From positions 1 to 33,549 of the forward strand of contig JBCDCH010000046.1 in the NCBI GenBank assembly GCA_039182125.1: a stretch of 33,549 nt of DNA. The letters run 5' to 3'. This document shows positions 24,643 through 32,485 of the stretch, piece by piece. Position 1 is the first letter of the stretch. The number at the start of each line of letters is the position of its first letter. The notes under the pieces were generated by a model. That model was not told the origin of the DNA. It made no database searches and saw only the letters and a program-made list of their open reading frames with translations. The DNA is from Planctomycetota bacterium. Lineage in GTDB: Bacteria > Planctomycetota > Phycisphaerae > Tepidisphaerales > Tepidisphaeraceae. Both the position numbers and the translations under genes were made by a program.

Positions 24643-25791
24643 TCAGTGAGTGCGGCGGCGCAGGCCGGCGACGGCAAAGCCACCCAGTAACGCAAGCGAC
24701 GCGGGTTCCGGAATGGCGGAGCCTTCAAAGCTCGGTGCGCTCGAGCTGCCCCAGTTGTTGAGCACAGCGTTGAGCTCTTCCTGGTCAACAAGCAGGGAAC
24801 CGAACACGGTGCCGGCGGGGTCGTCGAAGGTGCGGACTGTTCCCCAGTTGTTCAGCACCAAGTTGAGGTCGCCCTGCTCAACCGATCCGGATTCGTTGAA
24901 GTCGCCGAGGACGCCAGGATTGTTGATTTCGGCGATCGTGACATCGAAAAACGTTGCGCCTAAGCGAATTTCATCGACTTCGAACACGCCGTTCTGGCTG
25001 CCCAAACGCAGCTCATCGATCTGCCGGATGCGGTTGCCATCACCGTTGAGTGCTGCGGGGTCTTCGTTGAACTGATACCCAGCGATGTCAGGGGTGGTTG
25101 GCAAGGTGCCGAGGGTCGGATTGATGAACAGGTCGACAAAGTCGTCGTTGCCGCTGGCGCCGATAGTGATCTTGGCAACAAGCAGGGTGTCGGTGGTCGA
25201 ATCGCTGCCGGCTACTCCGACTGGTCCTTGCACGCCCTGATCGAGGCCCCATTCCGAGCCGCCTTCGCCACCAACTTTGCCGATGTAGAGCACTTCGTCA
25301 CCGAAGAACTTGACCAGCGAAACGCCCCCAAAGAAGGCATTCGCTTCAGACTTCGCCAGAAAGCTGAGCCAGTACTCACCAGGCCCAAGCGCGTCTTCGG
25401 GTTCACCCTTGGCGGTGACATCGCCTCCAAGTTCGAAGCTGTAAAACGAAAGGTTGAACGGATTGGCGTTCATCTCATCGTCTTCAGCCGAACTGACGCG
25501 GCGGTTCCCCGACGTCGGCAGTAGGCCCTGGGGGTCGACCAAGCTGCCTTCGACGATTGTCGAGCCCGTGCCGAAGGGCGGCGGAAACGTGAAGTTGACC
25601 GAATCGGACCACAGGTTGACCCCAAAACCGAGGTCCGAACCGCCAAGAGCTTCCAGCTCAAAGCCCGCGGGATAGCTCAGGTCGCCAAAGCTAATCTCGT
25701 GAGTAAGTTGCGCCTGCGTTGATGTACCCAGTGCCAAGAAACTCGCCGCCAAAGCAAGCGAGCGTGTGAAAAATACTTGTTTGGACGGCAT
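24643..25791 (-). CDS. PEP-CTERM protein with dockerin-like EF-hand pair
   Basis: The 382-residue call starts at the ATG at 25791, five bases after GGAGA, and begins with a signal peptide (SLALAASFLALGTSTQAQ); the open frame extends upstream but would put the signal internally. A beta-rich domain (~30-300; LYIGKVGGEGGSEWGLDQ, VDLFINPTLG) resembles its upstream neighbour. It is followed by a duplicated calcium-loop module (GDFNESGSVEQGDLNLVL and VDQEELNAVLNNWG, ~312-360) and a PEP-CTERM tail (IPEPASLALLGGFAVAGLRRR). PEP-CTERM tails are recognised by exosortase and mark export to the envelope or matrix. Function unknown; a glucan-binding or scaffold role is inferred only from the locus. A candidate operator lies about 50 bases upstream. 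Confidence 0.87.
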   Translation of the reverse strand: MPSKQVFFTRSLALAASFLALGTSTQAQLTHEISFGDLSYPAGFELEALGGSDLGFGVNLWSDSVNFTFPPPFGTGSTIVEGSLVDPQGLLPTSGNRRVSSAEDDEMNANPFNLSFYSFELGGDVTAKGEPEDALGPGEYWLSFLAKSEANAFFGGVSLVKFFGDEVLYIGKVGGEGGSEWGLDQGVQGPVGVAGSDSTTDTLLVAKITIGASGNDDFVDLFINPTLGTLPTTPDIAGYQFNEDPAALNGDGNRIRQIDELRLGSQNGVFEVDEIRLGATFFDVTIAEINNPGVLGDFNESGSVEQGDLNLVLNNWGTVRTFDDPAGTVFGSLLVDQEELNAVLNNWGSSSAPSFEGSAIPEPASLALLGGFAVAGLRRRTH

Positions 25792-25839
25792 GCGAGTCTC
25801 CGGGTTAAAGCGGGCCGGTTGGCCTGCATTTGAAATGCG

Positions 25840-25851
25840 TGTTACGAAACA
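25840..25851. promoter_or_regulatory. Candidate LacI-family operator (TGTTACGAAACA)
   Basis: This 12-base near-palindrome with a central CG (TGTTAC/GAAACA, five of six pairs symmetric) lies about 50 bases upstream of the PEP-CTERM gene starting at 25791. A central CG in an AT-flanked palindrome is typical of LacI-family sites, and a LacI-type gene lies in the same locus. The assignment is inference. Confidence 0.35.
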
Positions 25852-25916
25852 GGAATCACGAAAGGCAGAAAGTCTGCCAGGAATGAACCCGACCTTGCAG
25901 ATCGGAACAGCGCTGG

Positions 25917-26768
25917 TCAGCATCGTCTCGCGCGTCCAAGCAACGCCAGGCCGGCAAACGCCAACCCTGCCGCTGCCGGTTCCGGTAGGGCGACGTCGGC
26001 AAATTCGGTTCCTATCCGAATCTCATCAACCGCAAACGAGCCGCCGCCGCTTCCCAGCCGGATCTCGTCCATGGCTCGGTTGTCGTTGACGTCTTCGTTA
26101 AACGAGTACGTCAAGTCGGCCACCATTGGCGCGATCGAACCGAGCGAGGGGTTGATGAACATCTCCGCGGTGTCATCGTTCGCGCCGGCGCCGATCGTGA
26201 GGCGCACCACGATAAAAGTATCCAGCGTCGCGTCGCTGCCTGCGACGGTTTGGCCGCCGGCTGCGCCCTGATCAAATCCCCACTCGTTTGATCCGGCGCC
26301 GCCGACCTTGCCGATGTACAGGATTTCCGGGCCGAAGAACTTGGTGAAGGAGAGGCCGCCGAAGTCTGCGCCATCGGTCGCGCGACCGATGAAGCTCAGC
26401 CAATGCACGCCGGCCCCTAGGTTGTCTTCGCCTACGACGCCGTTGTCGCCGCCGTTGTCTTGGTCCATGGTGTAGAAGGCCAGGTCGAAGTCGCCGGCGG
26501 TGGCGGCGTGGTTCCCGGCCACGGGCAGCCCGGCCGGGGCCGTAAGGTTGCCCGAAACGATCGCGTTGCCGGGGTTGTTGTCGAACCAGGTGTTGGCTCC
26601 GAATCCAAGGTCCGAGCCGCCGGTGCCGCCGATGTTGCTGCCGACGGGATAGCCGGCATCGAACGGCACGTAGTGGGTCAGTGTTGCATTGGCCGAAAAA
26701 GTCACCGTGATTCCGCCCAACGTGGCGGCAGCTAAGCAGACGCGGTGATGTGATCTTGCTGATTTCAT
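25917..26768 (-). CDS. PEP-CTERM protein, paralogue of its downstream neighbour
   Basis: The 283-residue protein has a strong AGGAGG ribosome binding site eight bases before its ATG and an N-terminal signal peptide (CLAAATLGGITVTFSANA). The body (~30-255) parallels the protein encoded at 24643-25791: GGSDLGFGANTWFDN, LYIGKVGGAGSNEWGFDQ, MFINPSLG and VDEIRIGTEFADV have near-equal counterparts there. It ends with PEPAAAGLAFAGLALLGRARR, a PEP-CTERM sorting tail, directly after the beta domain, so it lacks the EF-hand pair of the paralogue. No enzyme motif is seen. The pair looks like a tandem duplication that later diverged in the C-terminal module. It is divergent from the GH5 gene at 27056, sharing an AT-rich control region. 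Confidence 0.87.
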   Translation of the reverse strand: MKSARSHHRVCLAAATLGGITVTFSANATLTHYVPFDAGYPVGSNIGGTGGSDLGFGANTWFDNNPGNAIVSGNLTAPAGLPVAGNHAATAGDFDLAFYTMDQDNGGDNGVVGEDNLGAGVHWLSFIGRATDGADFGGLSFTKFFGPEILYIGKVGGAGSNEWGFDQGAAGGQTVAGSDATLDTFIVVRLTIGAGANDDTAEMFINPSLGSIAPMVADLTYSFNEDVNDNRAMDEIRLGSGGGSFAVDEIRIGTEFADVALPEPAAAGLAFAGLALLGRARRC

Positions 26769-26776
26769 GTCGAATT

Positions 26777-26782
26777 CCTCCT
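26777..26782 (-). promoter_or_regulatory. Strong ribosome binding site of the 26768 gene
   Basis: CCTCCT on plus reads AGGAGG on minus, eight bases before the ATG at 26766-26768. Most genes in this window have only weak or no Shine-Dalgarno sequences, so this one stands out and suggests high translation of the PEP-CTERM protein. Confidence 0.7.
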
Positions 26783-26896
26783 AGAGCCTGGGCAGGTATT
26801 GCCCAAAGATGAATGAACGCGGGCCGACGAGAAACGGCCTCTGGACGCCACCAACATATCAAGCTGGGAAGGGGATGCAAGAAGTTTAGAAACAAA

Positions 26897-26976
26897 TTGC
26901 GTAAATTTTAATCTTGAAAATTGATGATTTTCGGTGAATTTCGCGAATAGTCTGATATGATTTTTTTGTTGCGTAA
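26897..26976. promoter_or_regulatory. Divergent AT-rich control region with extended -10 and paired TTGCGTAA sites
   Basis: The region between the divergent PEP-CTERM and GH5 genes is strikingly AT-rich. TGATATGAT (26953-26961) fits an extended -10 promoter for the GH5 gene. TTGCGTAA occurs twice (26897-26904 and 26969-26976), 72 bases apart, the second at the expected transcription start; the perfect palindrome TTCGCGAA (26940-26947) lies in the -35 region. All are CG-centred, like LacI-family operators, so repression by the nearby LacI-type protein is a reasonable inference, not shown. Confidence 0.4.
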
Positions 26977-27055
26977 TTTGTTGCAGTTCCGTCGACCCCG
27001 TGCCTATGTCCCATTCGTGCGCTCAGTAGCTGCCCGCCAGAACCAGAGACCTCTC

Positions 27056-28927
27056 ATGACTTGGATAAGCAGAGCGTGTTTCCTTGTTGCCGTCGTGGCT
27101 CTCTGGCCATCTTTCGCGGCAAGTGATTCGGGGCGGTTCGGCTGGCTTCGGACTCAGGGCCCTCAGTTCGTGGATGAATCGGGAGACCGCGTGGTCCTCC
27201 AGGGCTGCAATATCGGCAACTGGTTCTTGCTCGAGATGTGGATGCTGACCATCGATCACGGTCAGTTCGCCGACCAGTACGACTTTGAGAACAACCTCGC
27301 CCGGCGATTCGGAGAAGACGAGAAGGACCGCCTGATGGAGGTCTACCGAGAGAACTGGATGACGCCGCGCGACTTCGAGAACATCCGGTCGTTCGGCTTC
27401 AACGTCATCCGTTTGCCGTTCAACTACCGGCTACTCGAGAACGACGACGCGCCAGGCGTGGTTAAGCCCAATGGATTTGCTTGGCTGGATCGTGCGATCG
27501 ACATGGCGGAAGACGCCGGGCTGTACGTGATCCTGGACATGCACGGGGTCCCGGGCGGGCAGAGCGTCGACCACCCAACCGGCCGAGTCGAACAGAACAA
27601 GCTCTGGGACGGGCCGGTTTACGCCGATCGCACGGCCGCGTTGTGGAAGAAGATCGCGGAGCGCTACCGCGATCGCAGCAGCGTCGCGGGCTACGACGTG
27701 ATCAACGAGCCGTACGGCGACTGGGGCGCGACCGACGTTCGGCCGAAGCTGCGTACGATCTTCGAACAGATCTACCACGCCATCCGCGAAGTCGACGAGC
27801 GTCACATCGTCTTCGCGCCCGCGCCACTGTGGGGTGGTTTGGGTTTTTACGGCAACCCGCACGACAACCGTTGGACTAACGTCGCGTTCACGGAGCACCA
27901 CTACCCCGGACTCTTCGGCGATACGCCAAGCATGGCGACCCACGCCAACTTTATCTATCGCGTCTTGCCCGAGAAGCAGGCGTTTTTGGAAGAAGTGCAG
28001 ACTCCGATGTTCATCGGCGAATGGAATCCGGTCTTCGAGAACCTCGGCGGCGGCGATCTGATGCGCCGTTACTTCGACGAGTATGGCCAACGCGGCTGGG
28101 CTGCCACTATCTGGTCGTACAAGATTCTGCACCCCGAAGGCGGCGTCATCGACGACAACTGGTACATGGTCAGCAACGCCGGGCCGCTGAACAGTCCGAA
28201 CTTTGAAACTGCGTCCAAGAAAGAGATTGAGGCGTACTTCAAGAGTTTCGCCACGATGGAATATGTCGTCGATGAGCCGATGCGATTGGCGTTGACACGC
28301 GAAGACCGGGTCGATCTGGACCTGCCCGTGCCGCCGCCGCCGATGACCGAAGCGCCCCATACAGACCCGATCCCGGGCTGGACCGCGACCGACATCGGCG
28401 GCGCTATCTCCGGCGGTCAACGCCGCGACGGGCAGAGGGAGATCACCATCTATGGCGGCGGGCAAGACATCTGGAACGATGCGGACGCGTTCCGGCTGGT
28501 TTGGCGCGAGTTCGAAGGCGACTTCACCGTCACCGCGACCGTCAACAGCCTGCGGGACACGCACCGATACGCCAAGGCGGGCTTGATGGCCCGCGCCGGC
28601 CTTGAGCCTGGGGCGGCGCACGTGCTGGTCCACGCCAATCCGAACGGCCATGTTGCCGGATCGCGTCGCGCTCAGCCCGGCGCGTTGATGACGGAGGACT
28701 CCGTTGACAACCACGCCTGGCCGATCCGACTGCGCCTCACGCGGCGCGGCGACGCGTTCACCACCGAGTACGCCACCAATGACACCGAGTGGCATCCGCT
28801 CGGCGAGCCCAGCGTGGTCCCCGCGATCGGTAAGCGCTGCCTGATCGGCATGGCGGTGCTCAGCCACGTACGCGGCGAGTTGACCGAGGCACGGTTTTCC
28901 GAGATTTATGTAGGTATCTCACCGTGA
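27056..28927 (+). CDS. Secreted GH5 glucanase with C-terminal DUF1349-like beta-sandwich
   Basis: The 623-residue call starts at the ATG at 27056, which opens directly on a signal peptide (MTWISRACFLVAVVALWPSF); the open frame begins at 26957 but runs through the promoter. The GH5 barrel (~25-400) shows GCNIGNWFLLEMWM, FNVIRLPFNYRLLE, VILDMHGVPGGQ, acid/base E218 in DVINEPYGD, HHYPG and nucleophile E322 in FIGEWNP. GCNIGNW with the DMHGxPG motif recalls exo-beta-1,3-glucanase-type GH5 enzymes, fitting laminarin degradation. The C-terminal ~180 residues (EGDFTVTATVNSL, YAKAGLMARAGLEPGAAHV) form a DUF1349/LamG-like sandwich, probably sugar binding. No PEP-CTERM tail. It is divergent from the PEP-CTERM gene and followed by the LacI gene 69 bases later. 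Confidence 0.87.
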   Translation: MTWISRACFLVAVVALWPSFAASDSGRFGWLRTQGPQFVDESGDRVVLQGCNIGNWFLLEMWMLTIDHGQFADQYDFENNLARRFGEDEKDRLMEVYRENWMTPRDFENIRSFGFNVIRLPFNYRLLENDDAPGVVKPNGFAWLDRAIDMAEDAGLYVILDMHGVPGGQSVDHPTGRVEQNKLWDGPVYADRTAALWKKIAERYRDRSSVAGYDVINEPYGDWGATDVRPKLRTIFEQIYHAIREVDERHIVFAPAPLWGGLGFYGNPHDNRWTNVAFTEHHYPGLFGDTPSMATHANFIYRVLPEKQAFLEEVQTPMFIGEWNPVFENLGGGDLMRRYFDEYGQRGWAATIWSYKILHPEGGVIDDNWYMVSNAGPLNSPNFETASKKEIEAYFKSFATMEYVVDEPMRLALTREDRVDLDLPVPPPPMTEAPHTDPIPGWTATDIGGAISGGQRRDGQREITIYGGGQDIWNDADAFRLVWREFEGDFTVTATVNSLRDTHRYAKAGLMARAGLEPGAAHVLVHANPNGHVAGSRRAQPGALMTEDSVDNHAWPIRLRLTRRGDAFTTEYATNDTEWHPLGEPSVVPAIGKRCLIGMAVLSHVRGELTEARFSEIYVGISP

Positions 28928-28936
28928 GTCGCGGGT

Positions 28937-28943
28937 AACGGTT
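28937..28943. promoter_or_regulatory. Possible autoregulatory operator (AACGGTT)
   Basis: AACGGTT is symmetric around its central base and flanked by GG/CC pairs (GGGTAACGGTTGACC), about 55 bases before the LacI-type gene. Short palindromes of this form are common LacI-family sites. It is weak evidence alone and differs from the TTACG-type sites elsewhere in the locus. Confidence 0.22.
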
Positions 28944-28996
28944 GACCCAGTGCTAGTGATGCCCGTAGTCCAATCCTAGGAGTCGTTGAGAACACC

Positions 28997-30091
28997 ATGC
29001 CAACCGTCCGAGACATTGCGAGCAACATCGGCGTCTCTGCCTCCACGGTTTCCCGATCGCTTAGCGGTTCACCCCAAATCAGCGAAGACGTGCGTGAGCG
29101 GGTACTGAAGGAAGCGCGACGTATCGGCTACGGCCGTGTCAAGACTTCGTCGCAATCGGCCGCGGCGACCACGCTCGGTGTTGCATTCCTGAATCAGTTC
29201 GCTTGGCCGCATTTCACCGGTTACGACTCGCTGATCTGGGCGGGCATCATGCGCGGTGCCCAGGAAGTACAGTCCGATGTTACTTTTGTTGATTTAAATC
29301 AGCGGTCGCGCGGGGAGAGCTACCGTGCGTTTTTAGCGAGTCGCGGCGTTCACGGTTTAATCCTACGAGTCGATAGCGAGACCCGCGACGCTGCGAACGA
29401 CATTGCCGCGGACGGCGTCGAAGTGGTTGTGATCGCCGATCGCTACGAAGAGCCCGACGTGGGTTTCGCGTACTTCCGTTCGGGTGACGCCACCCGGCAG
29501 GCAGTTGAGCACCTGATTGGCATGGGGCATCGGCGGATCGGGTTCTGCCGCAATCTGGTGCTGGACCACGACCACCGCGAGCGGCTCGCGGGTTACCACG
29601 CGGCGCTGAAGAGCGCTGGAATCGAGATCGACGAGCACTTGCATGTTTCGCGGCCCGCAGATGTTTCCGGTGGCGCCGCGGCATTGAACGCCTTCTTGTC
29701 TAGCGCGAATCCGCCCACGGCGGTGTTCTACACCGACCCAATGATGACGGTTGGCGGCCTCCGCCGCGCCCTCGAAATGGGCGTGCGTGTGCCCGATGAG
29801 TTATCGATCGTGGGTGTCGATGACGGTGACGATAGTCGGCAACTGACCTACCCGACCTTTACCGCCGTTCGTCAAAATGCACCGGAACTTGGTGCTCAGG
29901 CTGCGCGTTGGCTGGTGCGACGGTGCGAGGGCGACCGGCAGGCGGACGAAGTGCTCCGCCTGGTTCTTGATGCGTATTTCGAGGTGAATCAATCGACCTC
30001 ACCGCCCCCGGAGGAACCGGTCCGGGTGATGCCCAACGGGCGTCGCTGGAGCAGTCTGGGCCAAGAATCTCAATCATCTCCAAGTCGGTAA
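28997..30091 (+). CDS. LacI-family transcriptional regulator
   Basis: The 364-residue protein opens with a LacI helix-turn-helix and hinge (TVRDIASNIGVSASTVSRSL to about residue 48). A periplasmic-binding-like effector domain follows (~60-335) with GLILRVDS, GMGHRRIGFCRN, DHDHRERLAGYHAAL, PDELSIVGVDDGDD and FTAVRQNAPELGAQAARWLV. Such proteins bind operators as dimers and let go, or bind, on contact with a sugar. Sitting between a GH5 and a GH16 gene, it probably controls this beta-glucan locus in answer to a glucan fragment. AGGAG lies about 14 bases before the ATG, and a small AACGGTT palindrome (28937-28943) upstream could serve autoregulation. The C-terminal ~25 residues are Pro/Ser-rich and probably disordered. 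Confidence 0.93.
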   Translation: MPTVRDIASNIGVSASTVSRSLSGSPQISEDVRERVLKEARRIGYGRVKTSSQSAAATTLGVAFLNQFAWPHFTGYDSLIWAGIMRGAQEVQSDVTFVDLNQRSRGESYRAFLASRGVHGLILRVDSETRDAANDIAADGVEVVVIADRYEEPDVGFAYFRSGDATRQAVEHLIGMGHRRIGFCRNLVLDHDHRERLAGYHAALKSAGIEIDEHLHVSRPADVSGGAAALNAFLSSANPPTAVFYTDPMMTVGGLRRALEMGVRVPDELSIVGVDDGDDSRQLTYPTFTAVRQNAPELGAQAARWLVRRCEGDRQADEVLRLVLDAYFEVNQSTSPPPEEPVRVMPNGRRWSSLGQESQSSPSR

Positions 30092-30188
30092 GGGCTGGGT
30101 TTCTGTCCGCTAGGTGATACGTTGAACTAAAGCCATTTCGTCTCGGGTCACCCGCCGTTCCATTCTTGGCGACCCACGTTAGACCACA

Positions 30189-31805
30189 ATGAAATACTCA
30201 TTCACGAATCGCCGCGTTCATACCACCCTTGGCCTCATCGGTTTGGTAGCCATGGTCACGGTGTCGCTTGTGGAGAGCGTGGCGATCGCGGGCCCCGTGA
30301 TCGCACCGGGTTGGGGAGCCCCGGTTTTTGAGGACCGGTTCGACGGCAACTCGATCGATCACGGCAAGTGGCAAGTCGGAAACTTTGCCAACGAACACAA
30401 CAATGAGCAGCAGTACTACCACCCGGATCAGGTGCTGGTGTACGACGGCGGCCTGCACCTCTGGGCCGAGCGTGACGACCAGTGGACTTACGGGCGCAAC
30501 TACAACTCCGGACAGGTGCGCACCTGGCAGGAGTGGCGTTATGGTCGATTCGAAGTTCGGGCGAAGATTCCACGTGGTCAAGGGTTCTGGCCGGCGATCT
30601 GGCTCTTACCTCGCAACGCCGCTTGGCCCGTTGGCGGCGAGCTGGACATCATGGAGAATGTCGGCAGCAACACGTACTTCGTAAAGGGGTCGTACCACTA
30701 CAACTGGGCCCCTGGTTGGCCTATCACGAGCAATGCGGATTACATCACCGGGCAAGACTTTGCTGCCGGTTATCACGACTATGCGGTGGAGTGGGAAGCA
30801 GATCAGATCCGGTTTTACGTCGATGGCAACCAATATCACACGGTGTACAACCCGATCCAACCGGATCCGGTTCCGATGAGCCTGATCCTCAACCTCGCCG
30901 TCGGCGGGGATTGGCCTGGTTCGCCTGACTGGACGACGCCTCTTCCCTCTAGCTTCGATATTGATTACGTACGCATTTGGGAACGACAGGAAACTCCGGC
31001 ACCACCGACTTCGTTGATCCTAGACGCGGGCTTCGAAGACAACGGCGGCGCGATGGACGCCTGGGAGGTCTTCGGCGACTCGATCGACAACGTGTTTTCG
31101 GATTGGGGCACGCCGCTTGACGGCGAGCGGTCGCTCAAGCTCTACGGACAGTTCACGGACGAAGACAACGTAGCGGGCGTCTTTCAGAACGTCGAAGTAA
31201 CCGGAGGCACGTTGCTCACGGCCCGCGCGAGCGCCTTGGTCCGTTCCGAAGACTCGATCGTCGGGACCGGCAACGAAGCGCTGATGAAGATCGAGTTCTA
31301 CCGCCAAGCCGGGGCCGATTACGGCTCCAGCGACTTCTTAGGCGAGACGATCGTGACGCTCGCCGACGGTAGCTCACCGGAGGACACCTGGTCTGACTTC
31401 GAGCTCGAGGCGGCAACGCCGAACGACGCGGTGGAGGCGAGACTGACTTTTGCTTTTATTCAGCCGGGAACCAATGATGCCGGTTCCGTGTTCATCGACA
31501 GCGCGTCGCTGACGGCGTCGCTGTCGGGCGACTACAACGGCAACGGGCAAGTGGAACAAGGTGACCTGAATCTGGTCCTGAACAACTGGGGCCGAGGTTC
31601 GATCTCTCGCGCACCGGCTGGCTGGATCAACGACCTGCCGGACGGCCTGATCGACCAGGGCGAGCTCAACGCGGTGCTGACGAATTGGGGTTCGTCCTCG
31701 GCCCCGAATTTCGCCTCGCCAATCCCTGAGCCGATCGCGGCGGCCGTCACAGCTCTCGGTGTATTTTCGATGCGACGGATGGAGCGGGTTTGCGAACGGG
31801 ATTGA
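30189..31805 (+). CDS. Secreted GH16 beta-glucanase (laminarinase-type) with EF-hand pair and PEP-CTERM-like tail
   Basis: The 538-residue protein has a signal peptide (LGLIGLVAMVTVSLVESVAIA). The GH16 domain (~38-270) shows FEDRFDGNSIDHGKW, EWRYGRFEVRAKIP, GQGFWPAIWLLP and the catalytic motif E151-L-D153-I-M-E156 (GGELDIMENVGS), then SYHYNWAPG, FAAGYHDYAVEWEADQIRFY and DYVRIWE. This is the laminarinase-like pattern: endo-hydrolysis of beta-1,3 or mixed beta-1,3/1,4-glucan with retention. A CBM4/9-like sandwich (~277-430) follows, then a dockerin-like calcium-loop pair (GDYNGNGQVEQGDLNLVL and LIDQGELNAVLTNWG, ~442-500), almost the same as in the PEP-CTERM protein at 24643-25791. The C-terminus IPEPIAAAVTALGVF followed by MRRMER is PEP-CTERM-like, so the enzyme is probably held at the cell surface or matrix. 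Confidence 0.92.
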   Translation: MKYSFTNRRVHTTLGLIGLVAMVTVSLVESVAIAGPVIAPGWGAPVFEDRFDGNSIDHGKWQVGNFANEHNNEQQYYHPDQVLVYDGGLHLWAERDDQWTYGRNYNSGQVRTWQEWRYGRFEVRAKIPRGQGFWPAIWLLPRNAAWPVGGELDIMENVGSNTYFVKGSYHYNWAPGWPITSNADYITGQDFAAGYHDYAVEWEADQIRFYVDGNQYHTVYNPIQPDPVPMSLILNLAVGGDWPGSPDWTTPLPSSFDIDYVRIWERQETPAPPTSLILDAGFEDNGGAMDAWEVFGDSIDNVFSDWGTPLDGERSLKLYGQFTDEDNVAGVFQNVEVTGGTLLTARASALVRSEDSIVGTGNEALMKIEFYRQAGADYGSSDFLGETIVTLADGSSPEDTWSDFELEAATPNDAVEARLTFAFIQPGTNDAGSVFIDSASLTASLSGDYNGNGQVEQGDLNLVLNNWGRGSISRAPAGWINDLPDGLIDQGELNAVLTNWGSSSAPNFASPIPEPIAAAVTALGVFSMRRMERVCERD

Positions 31806-32338
31806 CGTTCGTGATGAGCCCCCCAGTTCGTACCGCCCGTCGTTTCGGTAATGGTTCCGAGGGCTCCTGTGAGAGCGATCCATTGGAGCGAACATGGCCG
31901 GTGGCGGATAGCAGAAGCTGCCTGAGGGATAGTTCGGTTTGTATGCGCCCCGCCAGCGTTTGATCATGAGCTCTACCTTTCATGCGACGCCTATCCAAAT
32001 AGCACTCTGCTTAGCTCCTCGGCGGTTTCCACTTTCGCGAAGCGACCCTTGGAGTTACTCCGCTAGGTCGTTCGCTTGCCGGGCTGTGCCGAACCACGCC
32101 GCCGCACTCCGGTACGAGGTCGTAACCGTCTACGTCCATCTGGGGCCGCAAGACCTCGCCCCTGAGCCCCGTTCGCCACGCATCGGTCATCCGTGGTCGC
32201 GCGGGCTCCCAGTTGGTAACATCTGGAGCTAAATCGCGTTCTAGTTGGAAACCTACGTTGGAACGTCCCTCGGGGCACCCGACGCCCACCCGAGCGCAAA
32301 CTCGCAAGCCCCGGCAAAGATAGGGCTTGTGGCAAAAC
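31806..32338. other. Intergenic region upstream of tRNA-Gly
   Basis: About 530 bases between the GH16 gene and tRNA-Gly hold no credible gene; the minus-strand frames here (31374-31998, 32011-32425) are shadows. The final ~155 bases before the tRNA (from about 32187) are the flank whose degenerate copy lies at 11838-11971. Confidence 0.5.
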
Positions 32339-32378
32339 GCGGGCGTAGCTCAATTGGTAGAGCGTCAGCCTTCCAAGC
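32187..32378 (+). repeat. Second copy of the tRNA-Gly upstream flank and 5' half
   Basis: This is the partner of the degenerate repeat at 11838-12012, in the same orientation. It includes AAATCGCGTTCTAGTTGGAA, the stretch GGCTTGTGGCAAAACGC just before the tRNA, and the tRNA 5' half to the anticodon arm. Here the sequence continues into an intact tRNA gene. Confidence 0.75.
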
Positions 32379-32411
32379 TGAATGTTGACGGTTCGAGTCC
32401 GTTCGCCCGCT
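32339..32411 (+). tRNA. tRNA-Gly(TCC)
   Basis: This 73-base gene folds as a full cloverleaf: acceptor GCGGGCG pairs with CGCCCGC, D-stem GCTC/GAGC, anticodon stem TCAGC/GCTGA with loop CTTCCAA (anticodon TCC at 32372-32374), and T-arm GACGG-TTCGAGT-CCGTT with one G-T pair. The discriminator is T and no CCA is encoded. It reads GGA (and by wobble GGG) glycine codons. A decayed integrase gene lies about 75 bases downstream on the other strand, a classic arrangement for a tRNA used as an integration target. Confidence 0.96.
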
Positions 32412-32485
32412 TTCTTACTCAGCAACGACTTACTTGAACTTTCATGAGGTCGTTCTGTGTGGCGCAGTGAGAGACGCAGTGGGAT

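Noticed and set aside
27431-28867. 478-residue minus-strand frame opposite the second GH5 gene
   Set aside because: Antisense shadow; the plus strand has clear GH5 catalytic motifs over the same bases.
32063-32425. 120-residue minus-strand frame over tRNA-Gly, similar to one at 11873-12103
   Set aside because: The shared peptide (LTLYQLSYARVLPQA and similar) is only the antisense of the tRNA and its flank. The resemblance is explained by the repeated tRNA locus, not by a protein family.
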